Part shown: positions 1-7,262 of the stretch, piece after piece
Layout of the letters: each line of letters opens with the position of its first letter
Numbering within the stretch: the first letter of the stretch is position 1
Assembly (NCBI RefSeq): GCF_037572775.1
Contig: NZ_JBBHKA010000001.1
Coordinates: 3,348,001 to 3,412,000 of the forward strand
Length of the DNA stretch: 64,000 bases
Reading direction: 5' to 3'
DNA from: Ramlibacter sp. PS4R-6
Lineage (GTDB): Bacteria; Pseudomonadota; Gammaproteobacteria; Burkholderiales; Burkholderiaceae_C
Notes under the pieces: model-generated
Told to the model about the DNA's origin: nothing
Databases searched by the model: none
The model's input: the letters and a program-made list of their open reading frames with translations, nothing else
Made by a program: the position numbers and the translations under genes

Positions 1-2
1 TG

Positions 3-1958
3 GTGCTGAACTTCTACACGTCGTTCAAGATCGACCAGGACACGGTGGCCATCAACCTGGCCGGCCGCCAGCGCTACGTCTCGCAGCGCATAGCGCGCAC
101 CCTGCTTGAGCTGGACGCGGCACGCGTGGCGGGCCGCCCGTACAAGCCCGAAACACTCTCCGAACTGCGCGCCGGCACGAAGATCTGGCAGGCCTCGCAC
201 ATCGCCTTCCGCGAAGGCGCGACCATCCCGGGCGGCGACGGCAAGCCCGTGCGGCTGGAGCCCGTGACGTCGCCGCGCGGCCGCGAGCTCGAAGCCGCCA
301 TGGACGCGCTGTGGGTCCCGTATTACGCCAAGCTGCAACCGCTCATGGCCGACGGCTTCAGCCTCGACGAGCTGGCCTCGGCGCTCGCGTACAGCCAGGC
401 GAACAACATCGCCCTTCTCAACAAGGCCAACGAGTTCGTCACCGAAACGCAGGCGCTGGGCGCCTCGCGCGCCAGCACCTTGCGGATGGTGCAGACCGCC
501 GGCGTGCTGCTGGCCCTGCTCAACTTCGTGTTCATCCTGTTCAAGTTCCTGGGCCGGCTGCAGACGTCGGACGCGGCCATCGAGGCCGCGAACGAGGAGA
601 ACCGCGAAATCCTCGCCAGCGTGCGCGAGGGCCTGTTCCTCATCACGCCCGACTTCCGCCTCGGCTCGCAGCTGTCGCAGTCCGCGCACGCGTTGTTCGG
701 GCGCCCGCTCGCGCCCGGCGACGACTTCTTCGCGCTGCTGCAGCCGCTGGTCTCCGCCAAGACGCTGGGCGATGCGCGCGACTACGTGCAGCTGCTGTTC
801 TCGCCGCACGTGAAGGAGGCGCTGGTGCAGGGCATCAACCCGCTCTCCGAGGTCGAGGCCACGGTGCGCAACCGCCTCGGCCAGGACACGGCGCGCCACC
901 TCTCGTTCCACTTCAACCGCGTGCAGGAAGGCGACGCGGTGATCCACCTGCTCGTCACCGTGCAGGACATCTCCGAGCGCATCGAGCTGCTGGCCAAGCT
1001 GCGGGCCGAGCGGCAGCGCTCGCAGAAGGAATTCGGCATGCTGCTCAAGGCGGTCGACGCCGACCCGGCGCTGCTGCGCCAGTTCGTCGCCGCCGCCGAG
1101 ACCTCGCTGCTGGAGATCAACGACCTGATGCGCAGCACGTCGGCGGCGCACGGCGAGGCCGGGATCCTTGTCCGCATGAACGAGATCGCGCGCCGCATGC
1201 ACACGATCAAGGGCGACGCCGCGGCGTTGGGCCTGGAGATGATCGCGATCCAGGCGCACGCCTTCGAGACCGAGCTGCAGCGACTGCGCGACTCCGGCAG
1301 CGACCTGGGTGCGGGCCTGCTCGCGCTGCCCCTGCCGCTGGAGGAGCTTCTCGCCCGCGTCGGCGCGCTGAAGGCCATGACCGCGACGCGCACGGAGGCC
1401 CCTGCGGCGCCGGAAGCCGTCAACGATGCGCTCGCGCGCCTCGCCTGCGAAACGGCCGCCGGGCAAGGCAAGGAGGTCGAGCCGATGGTGCGCATGTCCG
1501 CCCTGGCCGATCTCGAACCCACCACGGCCGCGTTGGTGCGCGATGTCGCCGTCCAGCTCGTGCGCAACGCCGTCGCCCACGGGATCGAGACGCCGGCGGT
1601 GCGCGCCACCGCCGGCAAGCCGGGCCCCGGCAAGGTCCAGGTGCAGTTGCTGCGCGCCGAATCGGAATGGACGCTCGCCGTGCGCGACGACGGGGCCGGG
1701 CTGTCGGCCGATCGCGTGCGCGAGAAGCTCCTGCAACTGGGCTGGTACACGTCGGAGCAGCTGGCGAGCTTCGACGACCGCCAGATCGTCGCGCACATCT
1801 TCAAGCCCGGCTTCTCCACCGCCCCTGCCGTGTCGATGCACGCCGGCCGCGGCGTGGGCCTGGACGTGGTGCAGGAGAGCGTGCGCCGGCTGGCGGCGCG
1901 CATCGTCCTGAGCTCGACGCCGGGCCAGTTCACCGAGTTCCGAATCCGCTTTGCCTGA
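3..1958 (+). CDS. PilJ-domain sensor histidine kinase, CheA-like HPt and HATPase (5' partial)
   Basis: The frame is open to the window edge, so the true start lies upstream. Visible order: a PilJ-type domain with the signature GRQRYVSQR near residue 21; a membrane segment around residues 163-186; a PAS-like region at about 200-335; an HPt domain with the phosphorylatable His in RRMHTIKGDAAALG at about 400; and a CheA-type HATPase domain at about 500-651 with N-box VRNAVAHGIETP and G-boxes DDGAGL and GRGVGLDVV. The chain stops right after the ATPase domain, with no CheW-like coupling domain, unlike canonical CheA. The next genes encode CheY and CheX proteins, so this is probably the kinase of a small dedicated phosphorelay. 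PilJ domains are related to nitrate-sensing NIT domains; nitrate as ligand is an inference from the neighbouring nitrate genes. Confidence 0.85.
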   Translation: MLNFYTSFKIDQDTVAINLAGRQRYVSQRIARTLLELDAARVAGRPYKPETLSELRAGTKIWQASHIAFREGATIPGGDGKPVRLEPVTSPRGRELEAAMDALWVPYYAKLQPLMADGFSLDELASALAYSQANNIALLNKANEFVTETQALGASRASTLRMVQTAGVLLALLNFVFILFKFLGRLQTSDAAIEAANEENREILASVREGLFLITPDFRLGSQLSQSAHALFGRPLAPGDDFFALLQPLVSAKTLGDARDYVQLLFSPHVKEALVQGINPLSEVEATVRNRLGQDTARHLSFHFNRVQEGDAVIHLLVTVQDISERIELLAKLRAERQRSQKEFGMLLKAVDADPALLRQFVAAAETSLLEINDLMRSTSAAHGEAGILVRMNEIARRMHTIKGDAAALGLEMIAIQAHAFETELQRLRDSGSDLGAGLLALPLPLEELLARVGALKAMTATRTEAPAAPEAVNDALARLACETAAGQGKEVEPMVRMSALADLEPTTAALVRDVAVQLVRNAVAHGIETPAVRATAGKPGPGKVQVQLLRAESEWTLAVRDDGAGLSADRVREKLLQLGWYTSEQLASFDDRQIVAHIFKPGFSTAPAVSMHAGRGVGLDVVQESVRRLAARIVLSSTPGQFTEFRIRFA

Positions 1959-1974
1959 AGGCGCGCGCCGCACC

Positions 1975-2346
1975 ATGCGACTGCTCATCGTCGACGACTC
2001 CAACATGATCCGCTCGCGGATCTCGCGCGTCGTCTCCACCGGCGGCATGACCAACGTCACGCTGGTCGGCCTCGCGCGCAACGGCCTCGAAGCCGTGCGC
2101 ATCGCCAATTCCACGCGCCCGGACGTGGTCACGATGGACCTGACGATGCCCGAGATGGACGGCGTGCAGTGCATCACGCAGCTGCTGCGCAACCAGCCGA
2201 AGCTGAACATCCTCGTGGTGAGCGCGCTGTCGGACAAGTCCACCGCGATCGCGGCGCTGAAACTCGGCGCCCGCGGCTTCGTCTCCAAACCCTTCACCGA
2301 CGACGAGCTGCGCCTGGCGCTGCTCGAAGTCGCCGAGCAGCGCTGA
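1975..2346 (+). CDS. CheY-like single-domain response regulator
   Basis: This 123-residue protein is a stand-alone receiver domain. It has the acidic pair in LLIVDDSN, the phospho-acceptor Asp in VVTMDLTMPEMDG, the Thr/Ser switch in VVSALSD and the conserved Lys in GFVSKPF. It has no output domain. ATG 1975 is chosen because it begins exactly at the receiver fold; an upstream TTG at 1951 would overlap the kinase gene and add eight unsupported residues. It lies 16 bases after the kinase stop and 4 bases before the CheX-like gene, so the three are very likely co-transcribed. It probably receives phosphate from the upstream HPt/HATPase kinase. Confidence 0.9.
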   Translation: MRLLIVDDSNMIRSRISRVVSTGGMTNVTLVGLARNGLEAVRIANSTRPDVVTMDLTMPEMDGVQCITQLLRNQPKLNILVVSALSDKSTAIAALKLGARGFVSKPFTDDELRLALLEVAEQR

Positions 2347-2350
2347 AGCC

Positions 2351-2809
2351 ATGGACAACCTGCGCGATACCGAGCTGAAGCTCTTCGTGGATTCCGTGCG
2401 GCACTACTTCCGGGTGAGCACGAAGGAGGAGCCGCAGATCACCTCGGCCTTCCTCGACACCGGCGACGTCGAGGCTTTCGACTTCAACGGCATCGTGACG
2501 TTCTCCGGTTCGTACCATGGCCACGTCATGGTCTCGATGCCGCAGCAGCTGCTGCGCGAGCTGCTGATCCTGCAGGGCGAGACCGACCTGTCCGACGGCA
2601 ACCTCCTGGACGCCGCAGGCGAGATCGCCAACACGCTGGGCGGCAACGCGCGCAAGGAGCTCGGCCCGGCGCTGGAGATTTCGGTGCCGGTGAAGCTGCT
2701 CGGCACCTCGGGCATCCGGGCCCGCGTGCGCAAGCGGCCTTGCGTCATCACGCTGCGCTGGAACCGCCAGCCGGCGCTGGTGGTGATCGACATGGAGAAG
2801 CGCGCGTAG
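2351..2809 (+). CDS. CheX-like chemotaxis phosphatase
   Basis: The 152-residue protein resembles the CheC/CheX/FliY phosphatase family, which dephosphorylates CheY-P. The diagnostic helix is present at about residues 92-110 (GEIANTLGGNARKELG), carrying the Glu and Asn that define the active site. The N-terminal half (FNGIVTFSGSYHGHVMVSMP) matches the beta-sheet platform of the family. It follows the CheY gene by 4 bases, giving a kinase, receiver and phosphatase set. The gene converges on the ANTAR regulator gene, with only 15 bases between the two stops. Confidence 0.8.
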   Translation: MDNLRDTELKLFVDSVRHYFRVSTKEEPQITSAFLDTGDVEAFDFNGIVTFSGSYHGHVMVSMPQQLLRELLILQGETDLSDGNLLDAAGEIANTLGGNARKELGPALEISVPVKLLGTSGIRARVRKRPCVITLRWNRQPALVVIDMEKRA

Positions 2810-2824
2810 CGCGCAAAAGCGCGT

Positions 2825-4081
2825 CTAGCCCAGGAGGACCTGCAGGCTGTGTTCGTACGCTTCCGTCAGCTGGTCGAACAGGGCCAACAGCTCCTCGCTC
2901 GCGGAGGCGATGGCCAGGCGCCCGGCCGGCTGGCCTGCCTGGCGCACGCCCTCCTGCAGGCGCACCCACGCCTCGCGCGCATCGCCCATGCCCTGGCGGA
3001 TCTGCGTGCTGGTGAGCGGCGCTTCGGCCAGCGCCGCCATGCCTTCCTCGAACGCCGCCGCGGCGGCGCGCGCGCCCTCACTCGAGCCGAGCAGCGCGCA
3101 CTTGGCAAAGCGCTGCGACAGCATGCGCTGGCGGCCCGACACGTTGACCACGCCCGCGGTGGCCGCGAGGCCCGAGGCTTCGAGCGCGGCGACCAGCGCG
3201 TCGGCCTGCTGCAGCATCGCCTCGGCCCTGGCGTCGAGGTCGGGCAGCTGCGCGGCGGCCGGCGCGGCCGAGAGCATCTTCTTCAGCGGGGCCCAGCCCG
3301 TGCGCGCGGCGGCGAGCAGGTCACCGTAGGTCGCCGCGGACAGCGCCTTGTCGAGGTGGGCCAGGTTCTCGTCGACGCGGGCCACCGATTGCTTCATCAA
3401 CAACGCCGCGGAAGCCGCCTCGGTACCGCTGCAGGCCAGCGCGTAAAGCTTCACCAGCCGCTGCGACAGCATGCGCTGCTGGCCCGCGCGGTTGATCGCG
3501 CCGGCCGCGAGCGCCGCGTCGATCACGTGCTGCGACACCTGCCCCACGCGCTGCTTGCCCTGCATCGATGCGGTGCGCAGCAGCTGGAAGGCCTCGTCTT
3601 CCGACATCTGGCGCGAGCGCATCAGGATGCCCTTGGCCTTGTCGACGAGCTTGCGTTCCTCGAGGCGCGCGCCGACCTCGGCCAGTTCCTCGCGCAGCTT
3701 GCGTTCGCGCGCGTGCCGCGCCTGCGCCAGTTGCACCAGCGGCCGCAGGCGCTGCGGCGCATAGCCTTGCACCACCCAGGCATCGGCGCCCGCCTCCAGG
3801 GCATCGTTCATCCACTGCGCGTCCGCATCCTGGGTGAAGACGGCCACGGGCAGCGGTCGTTGCGCCCGCAACGTTCGCAGCGCATCGAGGAACGCCGCAT
3901 CGGCGCGCGGCTGCCAGCACAGCACGACGTCGGGGTCGTTGCGCAGCGCATCGCGCACCATGTCCGCGCACTCGACGGGGCCGAGCACACCAAACCCGGC
4001 TGCGGCGCAGTCGGCCGCCAGCGAGGGCAGCGGGCCTTGCGTTGGCTGGATCAACAAGACGGTCGTCACGCCTCGCAGCAT
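2825..4081 (-). CDS. NasT-like ANTAR regulator fused to two PilJ-type domains
   Basis: This 418-residue protein has a receiver-like domain at about 5-120, an ANTAR RNA-binding domain at about 125-190 (KLVDKAKGILM, then MSEDEAFQLLRTASM), and two consecutive PilJ-type domains, each opening with a GxQRMLSQR signature (near residues 199 and 316). ANTAR proteins such as NasT and NasR are antiterminators acting on leader RNA of nitrate assimilation operons. The usual phospho-acceptor position in the receiver reads PDVVLCWQPR, with no Asp, so it looks like a pseudo-receiver and the signal may come from the PilJ domains. ATG 4081 (MLRGVTTVLL) is chosen because the frame upstream lacks family-like sequence; GTG 4069 is an alternative. 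The gene is divergent from narK, which fits control of nitrate uptake. Confidence 0.85.
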   Translation of the reverse strand: MLRGVTTVLLIQPTQGPLPSLAADCAAAGFGVLGPVECADMVRDALRNDPDVVLCWQPRADAAFLDALRTLRAQRPLPVAVFTQDADAQWMNDALEAGADAWVVQGYAPQRLRPLVQLAQARHARERKLREELAEVGARLEERKLVDKAKGILMRSRQMSEDEAFQLLRTASMQGKQRVGQVSQHVIDAALAAGAINRAGQQRMLSQRLVKLYALACSGTEAASAALLMKQSVARVDENLAHLDKALSAATYGDLLAAARTGWAPLKKMLSAAPAAAQLPDLDARAEAMLQQADALVAALEASGLAATAGVVNVSGRQRMLSQRFAKCALLGSSEGARAAAAAFEEGMAALAEAPLTSTQIRQGMGDAREAWVRLQEGVRQAGQPAGRLAIASASEELLALFDQLTEAYEHSLQVLLG

Positions 4082-4104
4082 AGGGCATGGCCGAGTCACC
4101 AAAG

Positions 4105-4121
4105 CTGGCACGTTTCGTGCA
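4105..4121 (+). promoter_or_regulatory. sigma54-type promoter of narK
   Basis: The sequence CTGGCACGTTTCGTGCA matches the RpoN consensus YTGGCACGrNNNTTGCW. The invariant GG and GC dinucleotides are exactly ten bases apart, and the one mismatch in a core element is TTGC to GTGC. The predicted start is near 4132, giving a leader of about 129 nt before the narK start at 4260. RpoN control of nitrate assimilation is well established in proteobacteria. No transcript data are available here. Confidence 0.65.
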
Positions 4122-4131
4122 GCCAACAAGG

Positions 4132-4259
4132 TCGAGGGTGCGATGCTGCACCCGGACCGTGCATCGCAACGGCGGTCGTGCGCACGACGGTGTGTGCTGG
4201 CGAGTCCCCGCAAGGGGGCCGGGTGGTTTCCATCCGGCAATCGGACTCGGACACACACC
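4132..4259 (+). promoter_or_regulatory. Structured 5' leader of narK, candidate ANTAR target
   Basis: Inverted repeats fill this leader. A perfect 6-bp stem with a six-base loop lies at 4136-4153 (loop GATGCT). A 7-bp closing stem pairs 4201-4207 with 4243-4249 (CGAGTCC/GGACTCG). Inside it is a 9-bp stem at 4218-4226 with 4230-4238 closing a TTT loop. ANTAR targets are hairpins with hexaloops having A at position 1 and G at position 4; this first loop has G at 4 but not A at 1. There is no strong Shine-Dalgarno before ATG 4260, and the purine-rich GGACTCGG is part of the closing stem, so translational control is also possible. Confidence 0.4.
4147..4163 (+). promoter_or_regulatory. NtrC-like palindromic binding site
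   Basis: The sequence is TGCAC-N7-GTGCA with both half-sites intact, matching the classical NtrC site spacing. It lies just downstream of the predicted sigma54 start point rather than upstream, which is unusual. It also overlaps a potential RNA hairpin at 4136-4153. Confidence 0.5.
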
Positions 4260-5516
4260 ATGGGCACCTTCAAACTCTTTCTTCGCAACGGCCACGCACC
4301 CACGCTCTTCGCGGCGTTCCTGTACTTCGGGTTCTCCTGCGGCATCTGGGTGCTGAACGGCGCAATGGCGCCCTTCATCAGCGAGACCTATGCGCTTTCC
4401 CCGGCGCAGAAGGGGCTGATGCTGTCGATCCCGATCTTCGCCGGCGCGCTGATGCGCTTTCCCCTGGGCGTGCTCGCCCAGTACATCGGCCGCAAGAAGG
4501 CCACGCTGGTCGAGATGGCCATGATCTGCGTGGCCATGCTGTTCGGCCTGTTCTTCGTCAAGAGCTTCAACGACCTGCTGGCCATGGGCGTGCTGCTGGG
4601 GATCGCGGGCGCGAGCTTCGGCGTGGCCCTGTCCCTGGGCGCGGGCTCGTTCTCGCCGCAGCACAAGGGCCTGGCGATGGGCATCGTCGGCGCGGGCAAC
4701 GTGGGCACGGCGGTTTCGGTGCTGGTGGCCCCGCCGCTGGCGCAGTGGCTCGGCTGGCAGGCGGTCTATGGCGTGGCCGCGGTCGCCATCCTCATCCCGA
4801 TGGTGGTGATGGTCGTCTTCGCGCGCGAGCCGGACGACGTGGACCCGCACGCTTCCTTCCGCGAGCACATCGCCTGCCTGTTCGAGCGCGACGGCTGGGC
4901 CTTCAACCTGATCTACGCCATCACCTTCGGCGGCTTCATCGGCCTCACGAGCTTCCTGCCCTCCTACTACTTCGACCAGTTCGGCGTCAGCAAGGTGCAG
5001 GCGGGCCAGCTCACCATGCTCGCGGCATTCACCGGGGCTGCGTTGCGCGTCGTCGGCGGCTGGCTGTCGGACCGCTGGGGCGGCGTGAACACGCTGACCG
5101 TGGTGCTATTGGTGGTCGCGGCATCGCTCTTCGGCGTGGCCTTCTTCGACCGCTCGCTCGCCGCGACGACGCTGCTGCTGATGCTGTGCTTCGCGGCGCT
5201 GGGTGCGGGCAACGGCGCGGTGTTCCAGCTGGTGCCGCTGCGCTGGCCGACGACCACGGCCGTGGCCGGCTCGATGATCGGCGAGGTCGGCGCGCTGGGC
5301 GGCGGCTTCGTGCCCAACGTGATGGGCGCGGCCAAGCAGAACATGGGCAGCTACAGCTGGGGCTTCCTGGTCTTCGCGGTGGCGGCCCTGGTCGTCCTCG
5401 CGGTGATGCGCATGATGCAGATCCGCTGGACGCGCACCTGGGCCGAGAAGGGCGGGCGCGCGCGTCCCGCCGCCCCCTCGCCCTCTGCACCCATTCACAG
5501 GGAACGGAGCGCCTGA
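4260..5516 (+). CDS. narK: NarK/NasA-type nitrate/nitrite transporter (MFS)
   Basis: This 418-residue protein of the major facilitator superfamily has about 12 hydrophobic segments. It belongs to the nitrate/nitrite porter family, judged from the glycine-rich signature segments GAGNVGTAVSVLVAP (about residue 141) and GEVGALGGGFVPNVMG (about residue 340), and from FFVKSFNDLLAMGVLLGIAG in the N-terminal half. It should sit in the inner membrane and import nitrate for assimilation. It starts after a long structured leader with a sigma54-like promoter and ends 7 bases from the convergent kinase/phosphatase gene. The assimilatory role is inferred from the nirBD-nasA genes that follow. Confidence 0.9.
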   Translation: MGTFKLFLRNGHAPTLFAAFLYFGFSCGIWVLNGAMAPFISETYALSPAQKGLMLSIPIFAGALMRFPLGVLAQYIGRKKATLVEMAMICVAMLFGLFFVKSFNDLLAMGVLLGIAGASFGVALSLGAGSFSPQHKGLAMGIVGAGNVGTAVSVLVAPPLAQWLGWQAVYGVAAVAILIPMVVMVVFAREPDDVDPHASFREHIACLFERDGWAFNLIYAITFGGFIGLTSFLPSYYFDQFGVSKVQAGQLTMLAAFTGAALRVVGGWLSDRWGGVNTLTVVLLVVAASLFGVAFFDRSLAATTLLLMLCFAALGAGNGAVFQLVPLRWPTTTAVAGSMIGEVGALGGGFVPNVMGAAKQNMGSYSWGFLVFAVAALVVLAVMRMMQIRWTRTWAEKGGRARPAAPSPSAPIHRERSA

Positions 5517-5523
5517 AATGACT

Positions 5524-7218
5524 TCAGCGCGGCAGGAACAGCAGCCAGTACACGAGCAGGAGGTTGAGCGCCACCGAGAGGCCGAGCGCCACCTTCCACA
5601 GGCTCGCCGGATCGCGCGCGATGAGCGGCGTGGCGCGCGCCGCGTCGAGCGGGCGCGAGGCGCCGCGTTCCAGGGCCAGCACGAATTCCTCCGCGGTCTC
5701 GAACCGCTGGCGCGCATCGAGCGCGACGGCCTTCAGCACCACGTGGTCCAGCCAGATCGGCACGTCGGGCCGCAGGCGCGAGGGCGCGCGCGGGTCGCGC
5801 TTGAAGCGCGCGCGCTGGTAGGGCTCGATCTCGCCGTAAGGCAGGTGGCCGGTGAGCCACTGGTACAGCGTGACGCCCAGCGCGTACAGGTCGCTGGCCG
5901 CATGGGCGGCCTCCCCGTCCCACTGTTCCGGGTTCATGTAGCTGGGCGTGCCGGCATGCAGGCTGCGCTGCTCCACGGGTTCGCGGCCGGAGATGGCCAC
6001 ACCGAGATCGAGCACGCGCCACACGCCGTCGTCGCCCAGGTGCAGGTTGCCGGGCTTGACGTCCCGGTGCACCACACCCAGCCGGTGCAATCGCCCCAGT
6101 GCGCGCGCGATGGCGATCGCGCCCTGCGCCACCTGCGAGACGGTGAAAACCTGCTTCTGCTCGAAGGCCTGCTGCAACGTGGTGCCGCCATGCCAGTCGA
6201 ACACGGCATAGAGCGCGCTGGCACCGGCCTGTTCGCGCACGGCGACGAAGCCTTCGACGTCGGCCAGGCGTTGGCCCAGCCAGGCCTCGTGCGCCAGCAT
6301 CGCGCGCTCCTCGGGGTCGTTCACCCGCGACTCGTGCAGCGTCTTGATCGCGACCAGCTGGCCGGTGGCGCTGTCACGGGCCTGGTAGAGGCGGTGCAAG
6401 CCGGTGTCGCGCAGCAGCGCCGTCACGACGAAGCCGTCGAGCTCGTCGCCCACCTTCAGGCGCGGCGCGGCCGGCAGGCTGTGCGCGCGCAGCATCGCGT
6501 CGGGCAAGTCGGCGCTGGCGAGTTCGCGCACCTGGATCACCAGGGCACTCGCGTTGTCGCGTGTGCCCGCTTCCACCGCGGCACCGACGAGCGCCTCGCT
6601 CATGACCTGCGCCCCGCCCTCGGCCTTGAGCAGCGTCGCGATGCGCGCCGTGCGCAAGGCGCCGTGCACGCCGTCGCTGGTCAGCACGAACACGTCGCCG
6701 GGGCGCAGCTCGCCCGAGGCGTAGTCGGGATGCACGTGCTCGTCGAGGCCGACGGCGCGCGTCACGCGGCTGCGCATGTCGGGGTGGTCGAACACATGGT
6801 CCTGCGTCAGCACCTCGCACTGCCCGCCGCGCAGCAGCCAGGCGCGGCAATCGCCCACGTGGGCCAGCGTGTAGCTGTGGCCGCGCAGGGCGATCGCCGT
6901 GAGCGTCGTCATCGCGCTGTCGCCGGGGTTGCGGCGGTTGCGGGCGGCCAGCCACGCGTTCTGGGCGGCGATCAGGCGGTCCAGCGACACGCTCGTGTCC
7001 CAGGTTTCCGGCGTGCCGAAGTAATCCTGCAGCAGCGTCATCACGGTGGTCTGCGCGGCTTCGCGCCCGCCGCCGCCGGCCGACACGCCGTCGGCGATCG
7101 CGGCGATCAGGCCGCGCGCCTCGTCACGGGCGTCCGGGCGCAGCGCGGCGACGAAGTCCTCGTTGTTCTCGCGAGGTCCGCGCGCGCTGTGCCAGCCGAT
7201 GTCCACGTCCAGGGCCAT
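5524..7218 (-). CDS. Bifunctional PP2C phosphatase / Ser-Thr protein kinase, membrane anchored
   Basis: This 564-residue fusion has a PP2C-type phosphatase domain at about 1-235, with metal-site motifs RENNEDF, AIADGVS, VGDCRAW and GTRDNASALV. An Hanks-type kinase domain follows at about 270-520, with the Lys in LVAIKTLHE, catalytic loop VVHRDVKPGNLHLG and the magnesium motif as DLG instead of DFG. A single C-terminal membrane helix spans about 541-563 and ends FLPR. The opposing activities in one chain suggest self-limited phosphorylation. The gene lies between narK and nirB on the other strand, only 44 bases from nirB, an arrangement I recall from other Burkholderiales nitrate loci. Its substrate is unknown. 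Confidence 0.9.
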   Translation of the reverse strand: MALDVDIGWHSARGPRENNEDFVAALRPDARDEARGLIAAIADGVSAGGGGREAAQTTVMTLLQDYFGTPETWDTSVSLDRLIAAQNAWLAARNRRNPGDSAMTTLTAIALRGHSYTLAHVGDCRAWLLRGGQCEVLTQDHVFDHPDMRSRVTRAVGLDEHVHPDYASGELRPGDVFVLTSDGVHGALRTARIATLLKAEGGAQVMSEALVGAAVEAGTRDNASALVIQVRELASADLPDAMLRAHSLPAAPRLKVGDELDGFVVTALLRDTGLHRLYQARDSATGQLVAIKTLHESRVNDPEERAMLAHEAWLGQRLADVEGFVAVREQAGASALYAVFDWHGGTTLQQAFEQKQVFTVSQVAQGAIAIARALGRLHRLGVVHRDVKPGNLHLGDDGVWRVLDLGVAISGREPVEQRSLHAGTPSYMNPEQWDGEAAHAASDLYALGVTLYQWLTGHLPYGEIEPYQRARFKRDPRAPSRLRPDVPIWLDHVVLKAVALDARQRFETAEEFVLALERGASRPLDAARATPLIARDPASLWKVALGLSVALNLLLVYWLLFLPR

Positions 7219-7262
7219 GGCGGGATCGTAACGGCGCGAATCGAATTTGAAGGAGTCCAGGC

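Noticed and set aside
4109..4120. GCAC-N5-GTGC inverted repeat inside the sigma54 element, as an NtrC site.
   Set aside because: The half-site spacing (5) is wrong for NtrC (7). The GG/GC positions fit a sigma54 promoter better.
4175..4188. Palindrome GTCGTGCGCACGAC as the second ANTAR hairpin.
   Set aside because: The loop does not have the A1/G4 hexaloop, because the inner bases pair. I kept only the first hairpin as a weak candidate.
2849..5521. An 890-codon plus-strand frame over the ANTAR regulator and narK.
   Set aside because: It runs antisense to one gene and out of frame with the other. The composition is shadow-like, and no motif was found.
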